Shown in pieces: positions 1-12,515 of a DNA stretch of 64,000 bases (positions are counted from its first letter, which is position 1; every line of letters starts with the position of its first letter). Source of the stretch: Congeria kusceri. Its lineage: Eukaryota; Mollusca; Bivalvia; Myida; Dreissenidae. The notes under the pieces are model-generated. The model did no database searches. It had not been told where the DNA came from and was given only the letters and a program-made list of their open reading frames with translations. The translations under genes and the position numbers were made by a program. The stretch is from positions 7,936,926 to 8,000,925 of the forward strand of contig CM051029.1 in the NCBI GenBank assembly GCA_027627225.1, given 5' to 3'.

Positions 1-50
1 ACGTACTAACTGAAATACTTCGAATAGTAGAGCTCTGACAGCTCTTGTTT

Positions 51-236
51 TTATACATTCAAGTTTACATGAATTTTGTTTTTTACAATCTCAACCTCAA
101 CCAAGGCAAGAAGTGTTTTGTCTTGCAATTTGCGTCCAAAACTGTTTGCCAGATAAACAATGCTTATATCAAAATATCCATTTTCAATGAAACTTAAATG
201 CATGTCTTGCAAGACAGCGACAGCATGCAAGATCAT
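51..236 (-). CDS. possible coding remnant or exon, unidentified
   Basis: A 61-codon open frame on the minus strand whose composition looks more protein-like than most chance frames here, being mixed in charge and hydrophobicity (for example LHAVAVLQDMHLSF and YLANSFGRKLQDK). A plausible acceptor (cttacatag) lies just upstream of the first ATG on that strand. Possible donors within or after the frame are weak. I recognise no domain and no neighbouring exon. It may be an exon of a gene to the left, a transposon remnant, or chance. Confidence 0.2.
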   Translation of the reverse strand: MILHAVAVLQDMHLSFIENGYFDISIVYLANSFGRKLQDKTLLALVEVEIVKNKIHVNLNV

Positions 237-853
237 ATTTTCATTCTATGTAAGAATTGAAAATATGTCAGCAATCTTGGGGTGTTGATATGTTGTTTCT
301 TTTTGATATAAATATGATAATAGTTCATTCATGTCCTCTCATGTTTGCGTGACAGGTATTTTAGTATAGTTCTGAAACTTAAAAAATAGTAGTTTTATTT
401 TCAACAGATTCTTTTTTTTCATAGAGATCGAGTGTGAGCATTTCTAATTTGTTGTTTGGTGTGCGTATTTAAATAGGACACAGTATTACTGCGAATCTAA
501 ATAGATAATACATTACATGTTATTATTGCTTAAATAAATTTTTCGCACATTTGTTTTAACGTTTCATATTTATTTGTATTCCATGGTTTGGACAGTTTGG
601 AGAATGCTGTCTGATGCTAGGTTGAAGCTGTCCGAACCATTCACAATTTGTTATGTAGCTATGTAGTCACAATAAGAACAATGAATGTATCAAGAAAACT
701 GTATCATTCAAAGCTAAGAAAAGTAACATGAAATTCAAGACTTCAATGTATTTATGTTTTCCGTTTCAACTTAGCACATTATTTCATACCGATACATATA
801 TTGGCACTATACAGCAATATCTTAGTACAAAAACAATTTGCTAGTTACTATAT
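237..853. other. no gene seen
   Basis: AT-rich DNA with short homopolymer runs. No splice-bounded coding segment or recognisable repeat was found. Confidence 0.5.
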
Positions 854-1892
854 CAGTGTTTTTTTTCACCCATAGGGGATTGCTGGCAGGGCCCTTCAGG
901 AGGGGAAAATCACGTCGTTTTTGACGAACAGGGGAAATTCAAATTCAATACATTCCTATATAATATATTAATAACAACATTTTGATTCCCACATTTAGGT
1001 GTTATTATGAATACGCTAACATGTTCCATTACACTACAGTAATTTGAATACACAAAGTATATATTTTATCTGATTAACCGATAAGGCGTGTGCATACATA
1101 AATACCCAGTTCTATAAATCTTGCTCAATTAAACAGAAATTTAAAGAGTGACAAAACTCAATTAATATATTCAATACTTAAAACGGAAATACAGTTTTCA
1201 ATTGGTATTGGACAGTGTTTAACTGATATAATACAGTAACATAATAGTGAAAATATGAGAATTCATCACAAGCTATTATGACACATAACCGTAGGATTTT
1301 TATTACATCTTTTAAACATGGTTGTAAAATTATGGTAGGCATATTGATTGAATATATGTGTTACAGTTTTACTAAGTTTTATTAGTGGACAAACTGTTAA
1401 TTTTGCCTATAATCTTACCGTGAGTTGGTCGTTTACAGCGCCAGAAGTAGTTTGTTGCAGTGCTGACTGCTTGAACTGAAAGTCTAATTTTGCACCCTTC
1501 AATGGTTTTTTTTTTATCTATTTTCTTTTTGTAAAATTTCGCGTTGTGCGACATTCTGTAGATTCGTCAATGTTGACGAGACGCTTGCATCGCTATATAA
1601 CTGGATAAGCAAAGCTTCTAGACGAACTTTAAAAGATGAAACGCTTGCATTGCGGATATGCACATAAACCAAGCGTCTAGATATACAAGGGAAGCCACTC
1701 GCGTATACGCATTTAAACCACGGCACTCATTATTTTCTCGATTACCTTTGCTTTTTTATCGTGCTTATTTTTGCATTTTGCTGTGGGCTTTTTTTAAACT
1801 TCTGGAGGGCAATTTTTAATGAAAACTAGGGGAAAACTATATACGTTTTTGGCAGGGGAATGGGGACCCAAAATGGCAATAAAAAAACACTG
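854..1892. mobile_element. hAT-like non-autonomous TIR element, about 1.04 kb
   Basis: The left end reads CAGTGTTTTTTTT and the right end AAAAAAACACTG, giving terminal inverted repeats that begin CAGTG as in many hAT elements. Both subterminal regions contain GGGGA-rich stretches in similar order. No transposase was seen. The internal 70-codon minus-strand frame at 1514-1726 shows no recognisable domain. An 8-bp target duplication is not clear at the flanks, so the hAT call rests on the termini only. Confidence 0.4.
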
Positions 1893-2184
1893 TTATATGT
1901 ATACTTAACTCAAAGTTAAGTCATGTAGTGTTTCAAGTGCCTGTATAAATATGATATTTGATACAATGAATCAATGATGATTGGTTTCTGTAAAAGGGAA
2001 ATAGCCATTTTCGGTACCCAGCTAATTCAGTGGTAGGTACCCAGGAAGTCAATTACTGCTTGTCTCACAAATAATCAGGAAGTGCTCAGTGAACTAAAAT
2101 TTTCTGATTTCTACATTAATTGCAGTTTAATGAACTATGAATTTGGTTGTATTTGATATATACAATGTTCCTCTGTTATTACAG

Positions 2185-2296
2185 AGTGTTGAAGGCTACA
2201 CCTCCGATATCGCCTGTACATGGGACTGGAACTTTGAAGGACCGCCCAGTGATGAGTGCTTTGATGACTGCCAACTGCAGCCAAACTGCACCCAAG
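2185..2296 (+). CDS. isolated cysteine-rich exon, gene unknown
   Basis: A GC-richer patch bounded by a good acceptor (gttattacag) and a GT donor (CCCAAG|gtttgt). It is open for 37 codons plus one base, entering in phase 0 and leaving in phase 1. The peptide has four Cys in about 37 residues (IACTWDW, DECFDDC, QPNCTQ), acidic residues and an NCT N-glycosylation sequon, which suggests an extracellular domain. The nearest ATG (2137) is 48 bases upstream and in frame, but lies in intron-like sequence, so this is best read as an internal exon. The Cx3Cx5C spacing is reminiscent of the exon at 61544-61622, which has the same entry and exit phases. Family not recognised. It could be a 5' exon of the receptor at 13-18 kb or part of a gene to the left. 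Confidence 0.5.
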
Positions 2297-2975
2297 GTTT
2301 GTTGCATATGAAAACCTTTATATGCGAACTACCAGGGGTGGCGAAATCTCATATTGCCTTACTCGTCTGTATTTTGACAAATACTTTTGCTGCTTGTCTG
2401 TAATGTACAGTATTAATAAGTAATTGTGGCGAGATGTCACTTGTCCGTAAAGGCTCTGGGACAAGCTGGGCAATACTGACAATTGCGCAATCCCTGTTTC
2501 TATTACTGTGACCAAATTAAAAACCCAGAGTGGGATGATACTATCTCAGTCAGCATAATCAGGTTATCATTCACTCTTTCACCTCATCACATGAATGAAA
2601 TCATGTCTTAAAATCACCTGACAGAGTTAGTAAAGGCTCAATGTATCACAGGACGTCTAGGATCAACGTCTACAATTGATTATCTTAAAAATGTCGGAGG
2701 TCAGATTATTTACGTAAATTATTTATCACAAAGTTAGATATTGGTGATGTGGGTTTAAACTGGTTCACTGCATCACATACTAACTATTGCAGACTCTGGA
2801 CTGTGATTGTCCCTATATCTGCATGAAATGACCTGTGTGTGTCACCAAGCACATGTAACAATAAAGGGCCAATACATGTTTTATTATGATGTATCATTTC
2901 ATTTTACTGATATTTTTGATTGAAAGATTCAGTTTTGTCTCCAGAAAAATCTGGGCACATCACTAATATTTGTTC

Positions 2976-3310
2976 CAGGGCTTTTTGAAAATACGACATA
3001 TACCCATGAAATTGGGAATTTTAGCATAAATTCGAATAAAATTGGGGGAAAGTATAATTGTTTGTTTAATAAAATGTGAAGAATTGTTGATAAAACTCCA
3101 TTAAAAAAAGGAATGTTCTGAATAAAAGCAAATCAGTAAAACGGTTATTACAACTTCAACAGTATTTTTTCTGCATTGAACACCTCTATTTTCAAAACAT
3201 CTAAAAGTCAATCCATCAATTGGGAATTTTGGGACTGAATGATTAAGAAAAACGATACTTTTTAGCACTGGGAATATAATGGCTATAAAATCAGCCAAAA
3301 AAAAGCCCTG
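2976..3310. mobile_element. 335-bp hAT-like MITE
   Basis: The left terminus CAGGGCTTTTT is mirrored by AAAAAAAAGCCCTG at the right, giving an inverted repeat of at least 11 bp. The interior has no coding capacity and repeats the motif AATTGGGAATTTT. Flanking 8-mers share only their first four bases, so the target duplication is weak. Class inferred from the CAGGG terminus and size. Confidence 0.45.
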
Positions 3311-4224
3311 ATTTCAAAAACAAAATTAGCACTGCAAACATTTTGCAATAATTTGTAAAGCGGACATAAAGGCAATGTTTGTTTGATTCACATTGGTTGG
3401 TGATAGGTATTACATGTAGTAGGACATTATAATGGTAACACATGCCTGGATGTTTAATGTTTTATGTAACATTACAGCAATACGAAATTGAAAAGTTAAA
3501 TATGAAAATGGTCCCGTTAAATGACAGTGACATGCTATTTCAGTATAAATGTGTACCATTGTTGGGATGATTATCGTTCTATATCTGTTCATGGTGACTG
3601 ACATATCAGTGAAATGGTGATGGAGGCAGATACAGTTTGAAGTTGTTTGATTAGTTAATATGTTCTAAAAAAATTTCATTTTATATATATTTACTTGTGG
3701 TGCACCACTAATAAAGCCTAAGGCCTTTCCTAACACTAGGTAATCTTGCCCTAAAAGCCCTTTGTAATGTGCATATCTATAGAGCTATGTTCTGGCCAAT
3801 TCATCAACTTTGTATATTCACAATCCGGACAATTGTTCTGAGCAATGACAATCGCAAAATACCAGCTGAAAGTGTTTCCATTATTTTATTACTAATTAAC
3901 CCCCCCTAAATCATGATAGGGGGTGGGGGCTATATAACACTCAGTTTGTCCCGTCCCGCCTAGTCCCGTCGCATCCTGTCCAGTAAAACAGCATGTTATG
4001 CTCATGAACCATGACTGTAGGTCAAAGGTCAAGATTATACTTAAAGGTCAAACATCGAAATTGGCTTTTTGCTTCTCCGAACTTATATATAGGCAGTGAA
4101 TGGTTCTTGTTTTTTAATCTCTTTACACAAATGTTTTTCTCATGAAGTCAGAGTGTCTTTCATGAATCAGGTCCATTGGATAAAGTCAATGCCACATTGC
4201 AAGGTCAATGCAGCGTTCGGGAGC

Positions 4225-4705
4225 AGCCATCCATTTAATCAATATTTACAGCTACTACTAATAATTTTGCCATGCCGGTAAAAGTCTCTTGGATGTCCAT
4301 TGTTTTAGCTATTTTATCAAATAATTATTAACTACAATAATGAGGTTATTATGATACCTTTCCTTTAAAGTGTCATATTGTACAAAAATGCAGATACATA
4401 ATAAAAACAAAATTTTCCTATTTATCTAGAGTATATTTTTCAAGTATCAAAAATATATTGATGAAATTGTAGAAAACGATTTTAGATATTTTTCCAGTAG
4501 GATTTGAACAGGCCTATACATAATTGCTTCATTTTATTGCAAGCTTCACTGAGCTATGTAAACGTTGTAATGTTGTCCATGCCCATAACGGTAAAATATG
4601 TACATTTAATTCATTAACTTTACAACAGCTGCTATTAATATTGCAATGACCGTGAAAGTCTCTTGGATGAACGCTGTTTAGCTATAACATAAAATCATTT
4701 GTCAA
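4225..4705. repeat. diverged local duplication, two ~95-bp units ~370 bp apart
   Basis: The unit around 4232-4325 and the one around 4605-4700 share the order TTACAGC..CTA.TAATA, then GTAAAAGTCTCTTGGATG or GTGAAAGTCTCTTGGATG, then a TTTAGCTAT block, with scattered substitutions. No gene lies inside. Confidence 0.4.
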
Positions 4706-4977
4706 TTGTTCCTGTAATCAAGAGTATTATTTGTATCAGTGCTTCATTTAATTTTCTGTCAATGAACTTTTATTTACAAATGTTATTGTCAAATTCCCAT
4801 CAATATGTCCCTTTAAATGTTTCCATTTGCAAACCATAACTTGTGTCAAAATTAAAAAGAAGATTGTAAGTACATTTATATTTCAAACATGTACAGTGTG
4901 ACTTGTGATTATGATAAAAGTCGTATCACTGTAACCTCATGCTGTATGAACGAAAGCCCGGTGGTGATTTCAGACAT

Positions 4978-5150
4978 TCACAGTTCATAGTTCGCACTTC
5001 ACACTTCATAATGCACAATACTGTATAGTATATAGTATAATATATTAAACATTTCGTACTTTACACTTCATAGTTCGCACTTCATACTTCATAGTTTACA
5101 CTTCAAAAATCATGCTTCGCTCTTCATACTTCATAGTTAACACTCCACTG
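4978..5150. repeat. degenerate 'TTCATAGTTCGCACTTCA' tandem repeat
   Basis: Variants of CACTTCATAGTTCGCACTTC recur irregularly about every 20 bp, interrupted near 5010-5050 by a TATAGTATA stretch. No coding potential. Confidence 0.45.
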
Positions 5151-5185
5151 CAGTCGCAAGTTTGAGTCCCAGCAATGACAAGTTT

Positions 5186-5640
5186 TTTTATGCCCCCACT
5201 TTAGAGGGGTGGGGGGGGGGCATATCGATCTGTCCGTCCGTTGCGCGTTACTCAAAAGGTATAACTGCTAGAGTGATAAAACTTTATAAGCATATTCATC
5301 TGCTTCGGAACTTGTTCACCTGGGTATTTTGGTGATTTTTGTTTCTGACATCTGCGGAGTTATGGCCCTTTTTATAGCAAAAAATGCCCTTTTTGGACTT
5401 GTGTCGTGTGTAACTCAAAAAGTATTATTGCTAGAGTGTAGGAACTTTATAAACATATTAATCAGTGTGCTCCTGGGTATTTTGGTGCAGTTTGTTTCCA
5501 CCATCAGTATAGTTATGACCTTTTTTAGCAAAAAGGACAGTTTTGGATTAGTGTCGCGTGTAACTGAAAAAGTATAACTGCTAGACTGTTGAAACTTTAT
5601 TACAAAATTCATCAGCATGTGAACTTACTAGTTCATTACA
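5186..5640 (+). repeat. bivalve-type dispersed repeat with internal ~155-bp tandem units
   Basis: It starts with a TGCCCCCACTTTAGAGGGG hairpin-like stretch and a G run, then GTCCGTCCGTTGCGCG. Three tandem units follow near 5246, 5408 and 5557, each reading about AACTCAAAAAGTATAACTGC, then an AGAGTG block, then ACTTTAT..CATATTCATC, and including TGGGTATTTTGGTG. Repeats of this style are, to my knowledge, abundant in bivalve genomes. Open frames here (for example 5329-5577) are by-products of the repeat. Confidence 0.6.
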
Positions 5641-8600
5641 TGTTTCATCTCATAACAGTCTGTTTCTACAGACATTATTAAACTGGTACTTCTAGTTAAT
5701 CGAAAACCTAGTAACTCCTACCTCCACATATTTCTTATTTGACTCTTCATTAAAAACCGTAAATATAAAGGTCATTACGAAAAGTAAAACTAATCAAGTT
5801 AGTGTAAATTGCTGTCGTTACTTTCATCTATTTATACATCGAAATCTTGATTACTGACATATAAGCGCTAAACCTATGACATACTCATATGGTGAAGATA
5901 ACATCTAGCTATTGGAGAAATCAACAAACATTCGATCATAGGTCTTCATTAGCTTCATTAGCTCTCCCGATAAGACACCACAAACTGAAATAGAGTGAAT
6001 GAGTATCCGTGGTTTGTACAAGTTTCCTTGTCGCGTTTGTATGTTTCACGTTCATGTACTTGTATAAAAGTGCTTTTATATGGAGTTTTCAAGAACTCGT
6101 TTCCACCAATAATAACCAATAACAATGCAACTGCAGGCAATTATATTATTTGTATAATGTGTATGAAATTGTGACCATTATAACTCAAAAACAGCAGACA
6201 CATGGTTTAGTTGAAGAACAAGCAAGAGCAAAAATGGGATTGTCTCGACTTAATTACCAATGCCACTAGCTAACGTTGATTGACAGCGTTGAATTTAATG
6301 TTGCGTACTATGAGGTGTCACTAAAACGAAAGAGAAATATGTTTAAGGACAGCAATCAATCCGTCATATCTAATCATGATGACTCTGATAACGACTGTCT
6401 ACAAATCCGGTTTTGATCATTCATAGAGCCTCAGAGTTCTTTTTATGGCATTTGTGTTTTTAAATATGACAAGTAATTGTTTTGATAAAAGCCACACAGT
6501 CCTGTAAATAAATAAAAAATATTTGAATAAAATAACTACGGTGGTAATTTTTATTCCATTTCATCGAATCTTAAGCAGTCGCTATTATGTTGCTCTTGAT
6601 AAAGTTTAATTATAGAGCATATGTGGATTTAGAGGAGAGCGGAAGCGGCGTACGCCCCCTCTACGAGTCCAACATTCCATTTTCAAACCTCACAATATCT
6701 TAAAACATATTTGTATTGTTCCATTGAAGTATTTTTAAATCAATGTATTGTTATAATGAAGCCTATTATTCGGTGTTTTTGTTGTATTGTACTTGTTTGT
6801 AGATATCATATTTTTACCGCAATTTACCCCGACATGCATAAAAGACCATATTCTTTTTCAGCTGCCTTTTTCAATTACTGAATATTCCCGCCCCATTTAA
6901 ATCAAAGTCCTGTTTCATTGCTTGTAGAGTAATTAAATTGATTCCATTAAGCGATGTACATTGTATACTATTGAATTCGAACTTAAAAAGTTTATGTTTA
7001 TTTACTTGTATGTGTATTGTGATTGATAATGGTACAATTGTTTGGCGCGCCTTTAAACGTGTTTAAACATCCATTTCTTTGCATTGACTGTTCCAAGGCG
7101 GCAGCCCACGTTTTAATCACAGTCGTGTTTGTATTTGTGTCGTGTTGTTGGTTTAGTGTTGTGTTGCATCGGAAATATGACGCATACGTCATAAAGGATC
7201 TTTGGATGTTAACAAGGGTTTCTGTCCCGATGATGCATAATTTAAGGGTTTTTTTGTACATAATTTGCACATTAACTATCACAGGCAGTTTAGGGCTATA
7301 GTAAATATTGCACTCCGAGGAGAGTGATGTCTACAGAGGCCGAAGGCCTACCGATTAATAGCTAATACGGATGTATCAGTACACAGGAGTTGCTATTTTA
7401 GGCCCGCGCGCAGGGTATATTATGGTCCACGCGGGGGTATATTAAAAATTATACCCCGCTCGAAATATTACTTTCCAATGTCATGGCACATACAAATTAC
7501 GCAGGGATTTTACAACGGGAAAACGAAGTGAGGTAAAATAAATGAACATACGTGTATCTGAGTTTCCGTTTACTGCATGTTTGTTTAATTGTTATAACTA
7601 GGCAATGTTACTACTGTATTTTATTTTATACATGTATATTAAAATATATGTATTTTACCTGAACCAAAAATCAATTCGAAATCAAATAGAGATTTGTGTA
7701 GGAGAGCACTTTAGGAATTACAATATTACACATTCTTGCTCTAAGAAGACATTTCGATGCCTTGTCAGTTGCCGTAGAACATGTCTTCAGCTTTATCCTG
7801 CTAATTCGAGTCACAAATTACAGCCGTGATCACATCAGGGTGGATTTTCTTGCCTCTTGACATTCGTATGTACAGATACTGTGCACATTATAACGTCGCT
7901 GCCAAGTCAGTGAAAGGCACTGTTGGGCAAATCACTGGCGAATTATCAAAACAGCGTTGAAAAACAAGATATAGGATGTTGATTTTAGTGAATGATAGAA
8001 TTTTATTCAACGAGTTGGAATTTAAAAAGTATGCTCACAAGTGACTTAGCCACGAGTGAAAATATCATTTTCCATGACCACTAGAGAAATAATATTCGGT
8101 AAATACTGTACATATATATACAATAAGCAGGGGGGTTAAACAACTGCTGGAATACTATTTATTGAAAAAAAAATCCGTATATTGTTATATTTTCACTGCT
8201 TTGAACATATAACATTTTATATCTTTACTGTTATATCAAAGCGTATTTCACCAATACAATTCTGCTTCACTGAAAATCATGTAATACAAAGCTATATTAT
8301 TGAATTCACCGATTTGAAAAGGCCGCGATGAAATGAGCGCATTCAAACGGAAGGATAAATCCTCTTTCTATTAGTTTTCTTTCTATAAAACACGCTGTTA
8401 AAACCAGATTTCCGCATAAACATTGCTCATTCTGTGTACCATATGGCAGCAGTGTGTTTGGATTTTGCAAGTTCCCCACAAATTATTATCTTTAAAAGGT
8501 AACTATTCGCACGACAGTCATTGCAGGGTTATAATTATGGATACATAAATATAAAGTACATTCGATCTCCAGGAAAGTAGTTATTCTAACCTCATTATGT

Positions 8601-8720
8601 ATAGACATAAGCATTTCCTGATGGCATGATTACTTCCAGGTCTGAAGGCTATGCTAATTATGCACGTTAATGTTGTATAGCATAGGAATGTTACAGTATA
8701 TCCGGACTGTGTTCAATCGT
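5641..8720. other. no gene seen; palindromic patch near 7305-7465
   Basis: Mostly AT-rich noncoding DNA. A GC-richer patch at about 7305-7465 contains short palindromes (CTCCGAGGAGAG, AGGCCGAAGGCCT) and two GGGTATATTA / ATTATACCCC arms, which looks like a repeat remnant. The 92-94 codon frames on both strands around 7000-7300 overlap each other and lack splice context or domains. Confidence 0.4.
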
Positions 8721-9518
8721 TAAAGGGACTATGTCAACGAACCATTGGCTTCCTATTGCACCTTAACTGATATTAGATTATATAAATGTAATATAATAAG
8801 AAATTTACATTAAATAAAGAATAAATAATATGTTTTGTTTGATTGTTTTGTTTGGATTTTTCGCAGTATTTAACAGTATTTCAGTCATATAACGGCGGTC
8901 AGTTAACATACACTTTTCCTGGGTAAGCTGGTTTACCAGTACTGAGTGCACATACTTATGACAGTAACTTGAATCATAGGTAGGGGGAGAATGGTCGTAG
9001 AAATAATTTGATGTCCAATCCCCTCACAAGATATGTGGCCGGGCTGGGAATCGAACCCGCGATCCTCGGATTTGTAGTCCAGCGCTCTACCAACTGAGCT
9101 AGCCGTCCCGGCTAATATAATACATAATACGATATTTGAGAAAACAAATCATCTTAATGTGTGTAAAAATTAAAACCCCATTCGGGTATTGAGCTAACGA
9201 CTTCGGAGTCATACGTTGAAATGACAGTAGACAGCTCTTCAACTAACTGCACATTCTGCTTTGTGAGGAGACGTGTGTAAACTATGGTTAGACAAAATAC
9301 TCACAATTCTGACGCCAAACTGTAAAAATTAAAAGGAAAAAACAAACACAGCCCATATTATAAATTTATTTTTATCTTCGAATGCGAAAACTGTTTTCCC
9401 ATTTATATATATAAACCTTATTTTAACCGTTATTTTGTGCTATTATTAATTTCTTTATGTCATAATTGTTTAAAGACATTAACCCCTTGAAGCCGTTTTC
9501 GTTTACATAGGCCCTGTT
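8721..9518. mobile_element. TIR element, copy 1 (about 0.5 kb plus nested SINE)
   Basis: The left terminus carries AAAGGGACTATGTCAACGAA. The right terminus, read in reverse, carries CAGGGCCTATGTAAACGAA. The element matches copies at 12014-12515 and 58463-58962. Subtracting the SINE nested at 8831-9113 leaves about 515 bp, the same as the other two copies. A decayed antisense tRNA-like module lies at about 9175-9270 (AAAACCCC, GTATTGA, ACTGCACATTCTG), matching the better-preserved module in the other copies. No transposase was seen. Confidence 0.6.
8831..9113 (-). mobile_element. tRNA-derived SINE, minus strand
   Basis: Read on the minus strand, the head is tRNA-like: GGGACGGCTAGCTCAGTTGG (A box) and, 40-50 bases on, GGGTTCGATTCCC (B box). 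A body follows (GTGCACTCAGTACTGG, TTACCCAGGAAAAG), then a tail GTTATATGACTGAAATACTG and a (CAAA)n-like end at 8831-8860. The T stem and anticodon stem contain mismatches, so this is a retroposon head rather than a functional tRNA. The tail form is familiar from bivalve SINEs. It lies inside the TIR element at 8721-9518. Confidence 0.72.
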
Positions 9519-12013
9519 ATCGTCAAAACGAGAAATGATGTGAATCTCTTCGTGTGTTATACATATGCAGCGTAGTGTGCAGGTCTAGGCATGAACGCAC
9601 GTGTGTACACTTAGATTCAACGTATTTTAATGAAACCTTCTAAAAACTTATGCAAAGTTGTGTAAAAGGCCTGTTTTAAATTTCATATAATATGTCGCGT
9701 TGGAATGGGATTCTTTATTTGAATAACGTATTAAGTATTTACACGTATTTTCAACCTAAGAAATTGAGACCGTTTTTCTTTTGCATGAAGTATTCGTTGA
9801 AAAGCCAAGCTTTTTCTGCCTTGATATTGTGTCATGATCGCTCGTTTTTTCAAAAAACGTTTTTTATTTCATTAATTGTTTTCGGATGCAAAAGAAATCG
9901 ATAATATCATTTATATTACGTGCGGACATTAAAAGCCGAAAAAAATCACCGTTGTTTTTAAATACTTGAATATGCGGTTGCTAATCGACATAAAATACGG
10001 GCATGTATCTCCATGTGAAAAGCGTGTTTTGCTACAAAAGCGCGTGAAAATTGTCAGTCACAATGTCACGGATGCCTCATTAAACATGTTCGTGTACTGG
10101 TCACGTGCTTAATTGCAGTGTTTATGCGAATAAAATTACGTTTGACGACGTTAAATTGTGTTTCAAAATAGGAGATATATAGCATTATTCGTTTTCATAG
10201 TTTTGATTGTCAGTTTGTGAAATGGATAAGGAAATCACATGGATATAATAAAACGTTAAATATAATAATCAAAGGTTTTAAAATGCCTCTAATTATTTCC
10301 CGTCAACGCTAGTATTTGTTGTCAAACACGTTTTTATTTGTTATTAAGCTACAATCTCCGCCTTAAAAATCGCCATATTTGATTGGCTAATGAGATTGTT
10401 GTGAGCGGGACTACACAGTTCAGTCACTTGTCAATGACATTGTTGGAAGTTTGACCGTATCGATCAATATTGCGTTCGTTTATGGCCCTGTGATTTAAGA
10501 TGAAATAGATAATGGGATTAAGGGTTGTTGATTTGAAAATTAAAGCATGTCAGCGTTATTTAAGCATGTCGGCAAATGACTAACTGCTTTAAAGGCATGT
10601 CGGGCCCGACAAGCGAAACAGGTCTGCGGGAAACCCTGGTGTGTATCCCAGATTTAATCTTCGGCACCTACAGCCTAAACGACACTAAAATAATAGCAGT
10701 ATATGCTAATAAGATATAATGTGGTCATTTATCAAGTCAAAAATAATACGACACATACACATGAAAAGCCTATGCGCAAGGAATGATTTCATCATTAACA
10801 CAATCCCTTAGTATTGTCCTGGCTTGGACAAAATCATTATCCAGACAAACCTGTTGCTGCATATTATATTAGTCAGTTAACGATTGCATAAATTGTGCTC
10901 ATAGTATACAGTAAACACTTGAGATTTCTAAGTATTTTTCATATAAAATAATGTTATTTAAGTGTAAATTTTAAAACCAAATATAGTATCATCTTGATCA
11001 ACCCTGTTACACATTATATTCAAATGCGACTGCGTGTTAATTACTTTTATATATTTTTTTGTATGTAAAACAAATTAGTTTTGTCTACGCAAATGATATC
11101 ATAAGTAAGCAATCAAGTGCAAGTATTTTAATTCTCATATAAAACGAGTTTATTTGACCGACCTTGCGTGATTAATCTTGTAAATGTTACTAGGTGAAGC
11201 GTTTGGTTAATTGGAATACAACAGGTACCTTTTTGATGAAATCATTTTACCTGGAGAAATGAAGTGATATTGATCAGGAAACATTCACGGATTTTATAAT
11301 AAAATTGAAACTTGAAACTCAACCAATTACAAATTACAGAAACCGAAACACACACTTGTCTTAAAAGTTCCTGCTGAAGATTCTTTTTTTTTAAGGAAAT
11401 AACTTTTCAAGAGATGTCTCTGTCAATAATTGTCTATTAGAACAATGTAGGAGATTCAACAGCATATAGACATTTGTAGGCGAATAAAATAGGCTTACTT
11501 ACAATATTTATAAACATTAAGTAATTCATAGAAGGATAATATTAGGTCTATAATATCAAAAAGCTTCTATAAAGGCATACTTTGTCCTTAAATGTTAATA
11601 TAACATTATATTATTATACGCATTGATTCAATAAAAACAACAGCATCAAACGTCCTCGAAAATGATTATGTAATATAGTTACATTTACTGCTCGGTAATA
11701 CGTTGCAATAACACAATAACGCTGCACGGAATACACACATCAGTTATGAAACAAATCTTTAGCATTAAATATAATCTTAGCACATGAATAAGTACAGAGT
11801 TAAGACATTTTGCAGATAAATCACGCAACTGTATAAGGCAAGTAATAAATCACTTTTAGCTGCTCATACGCGTTAAGAAATTAAACAAAAATTCCTGCGC
11901 CGTTATTTTTGCTTCAGTTATAGTTAAAAACAGTTATCCGCTGTTCTGTTTGCTTTCCTTTCAAAATAATTTAAAACAAAGAAATCGCTCTCCGTCGTTC
12001 ATTGTTTAGTGTT
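9519..12013. other. no gene seen
   Basis: AT-rich DNA. A slightly GC-richer stretch near 10560-10640 (GGCATGTCGGGCCCGAC) looks like a repeat remnant. I searched the + strand from 2297 to 12968 for a TM1-TM2 exon of the downstream receptor and found none. Confidence 0.4.
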
Positions 12014-12515
12014 TGAAAGGACTATGTGAAATAAACATTGTTCTCCTATTGCACTATAAATGATACTAGATGATTAAAATTGGCTTTACTAAGACATGTT
12101 CAATAAATAAGGCATATCTAATAAATAAATTATTATATATTTGCAAACTATATCAGCAACAATGTTTGAAAAATTAAAACCCCAATCGAGTATCGAAATC
12201 AGGACTTCGAATCCATACGAATTAATCACAATAGACAGCGCTATAACCAACTGCGCTATTCTGCTGTGTAAGAAATCATGTGTAGACTGTGGTTATATAA
12301 AATATTAACAATTCTGACGTCCAAATGTAAACATGAAAAAGGCCAAACAAACACGAACTATGTTATAAATTGATAATTATCGTAGAATGTAAAAACTATG
12401 TTCCCCATTTATTACCTTATTTTAACCGTTATTATATGCCAGTATTAATATGGTAATTTTAGATGTTTTAAGTAATTAATCCATTGAGGCCCTTTTCGTT
12501 CACATAGTCCCTTTA
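12014..12515. mobile_element. TIR element, copy 2 (about 500 bp)
   Basis: Left end GAAAGGACTATGTGAA; right end TTCGTTCACATAGTCCCTTT, its imperfect inverted repeat. On the minus strand the interior carries a tRNA-like module (about 12180-12268) with A-box-like TAGCGCAGTTGGTTATAGCG and a weaker B-box-like region (TTTCGATACTCG). Same orientation as copy 1, opposite to copy 3. It ends about 450 bp upstream of the first receptor exon seen. Confidence 0.6.

Noticed and set aside
7023..7301. 92-codon + frame with hydrophobic stretches, considered as a TM1-TM2 exon
   Set aside because: No NPxxY-, LAxxD- or GN-type motif in the right places, no usable splice sites, and an equally long antisense frame overlaps it.
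9040..9113. tRNA gene on the minus strand
   Set aside because: A and B boxes are present but stems have mismatches, and the sequence continues into a SINE body and CAAA tail.
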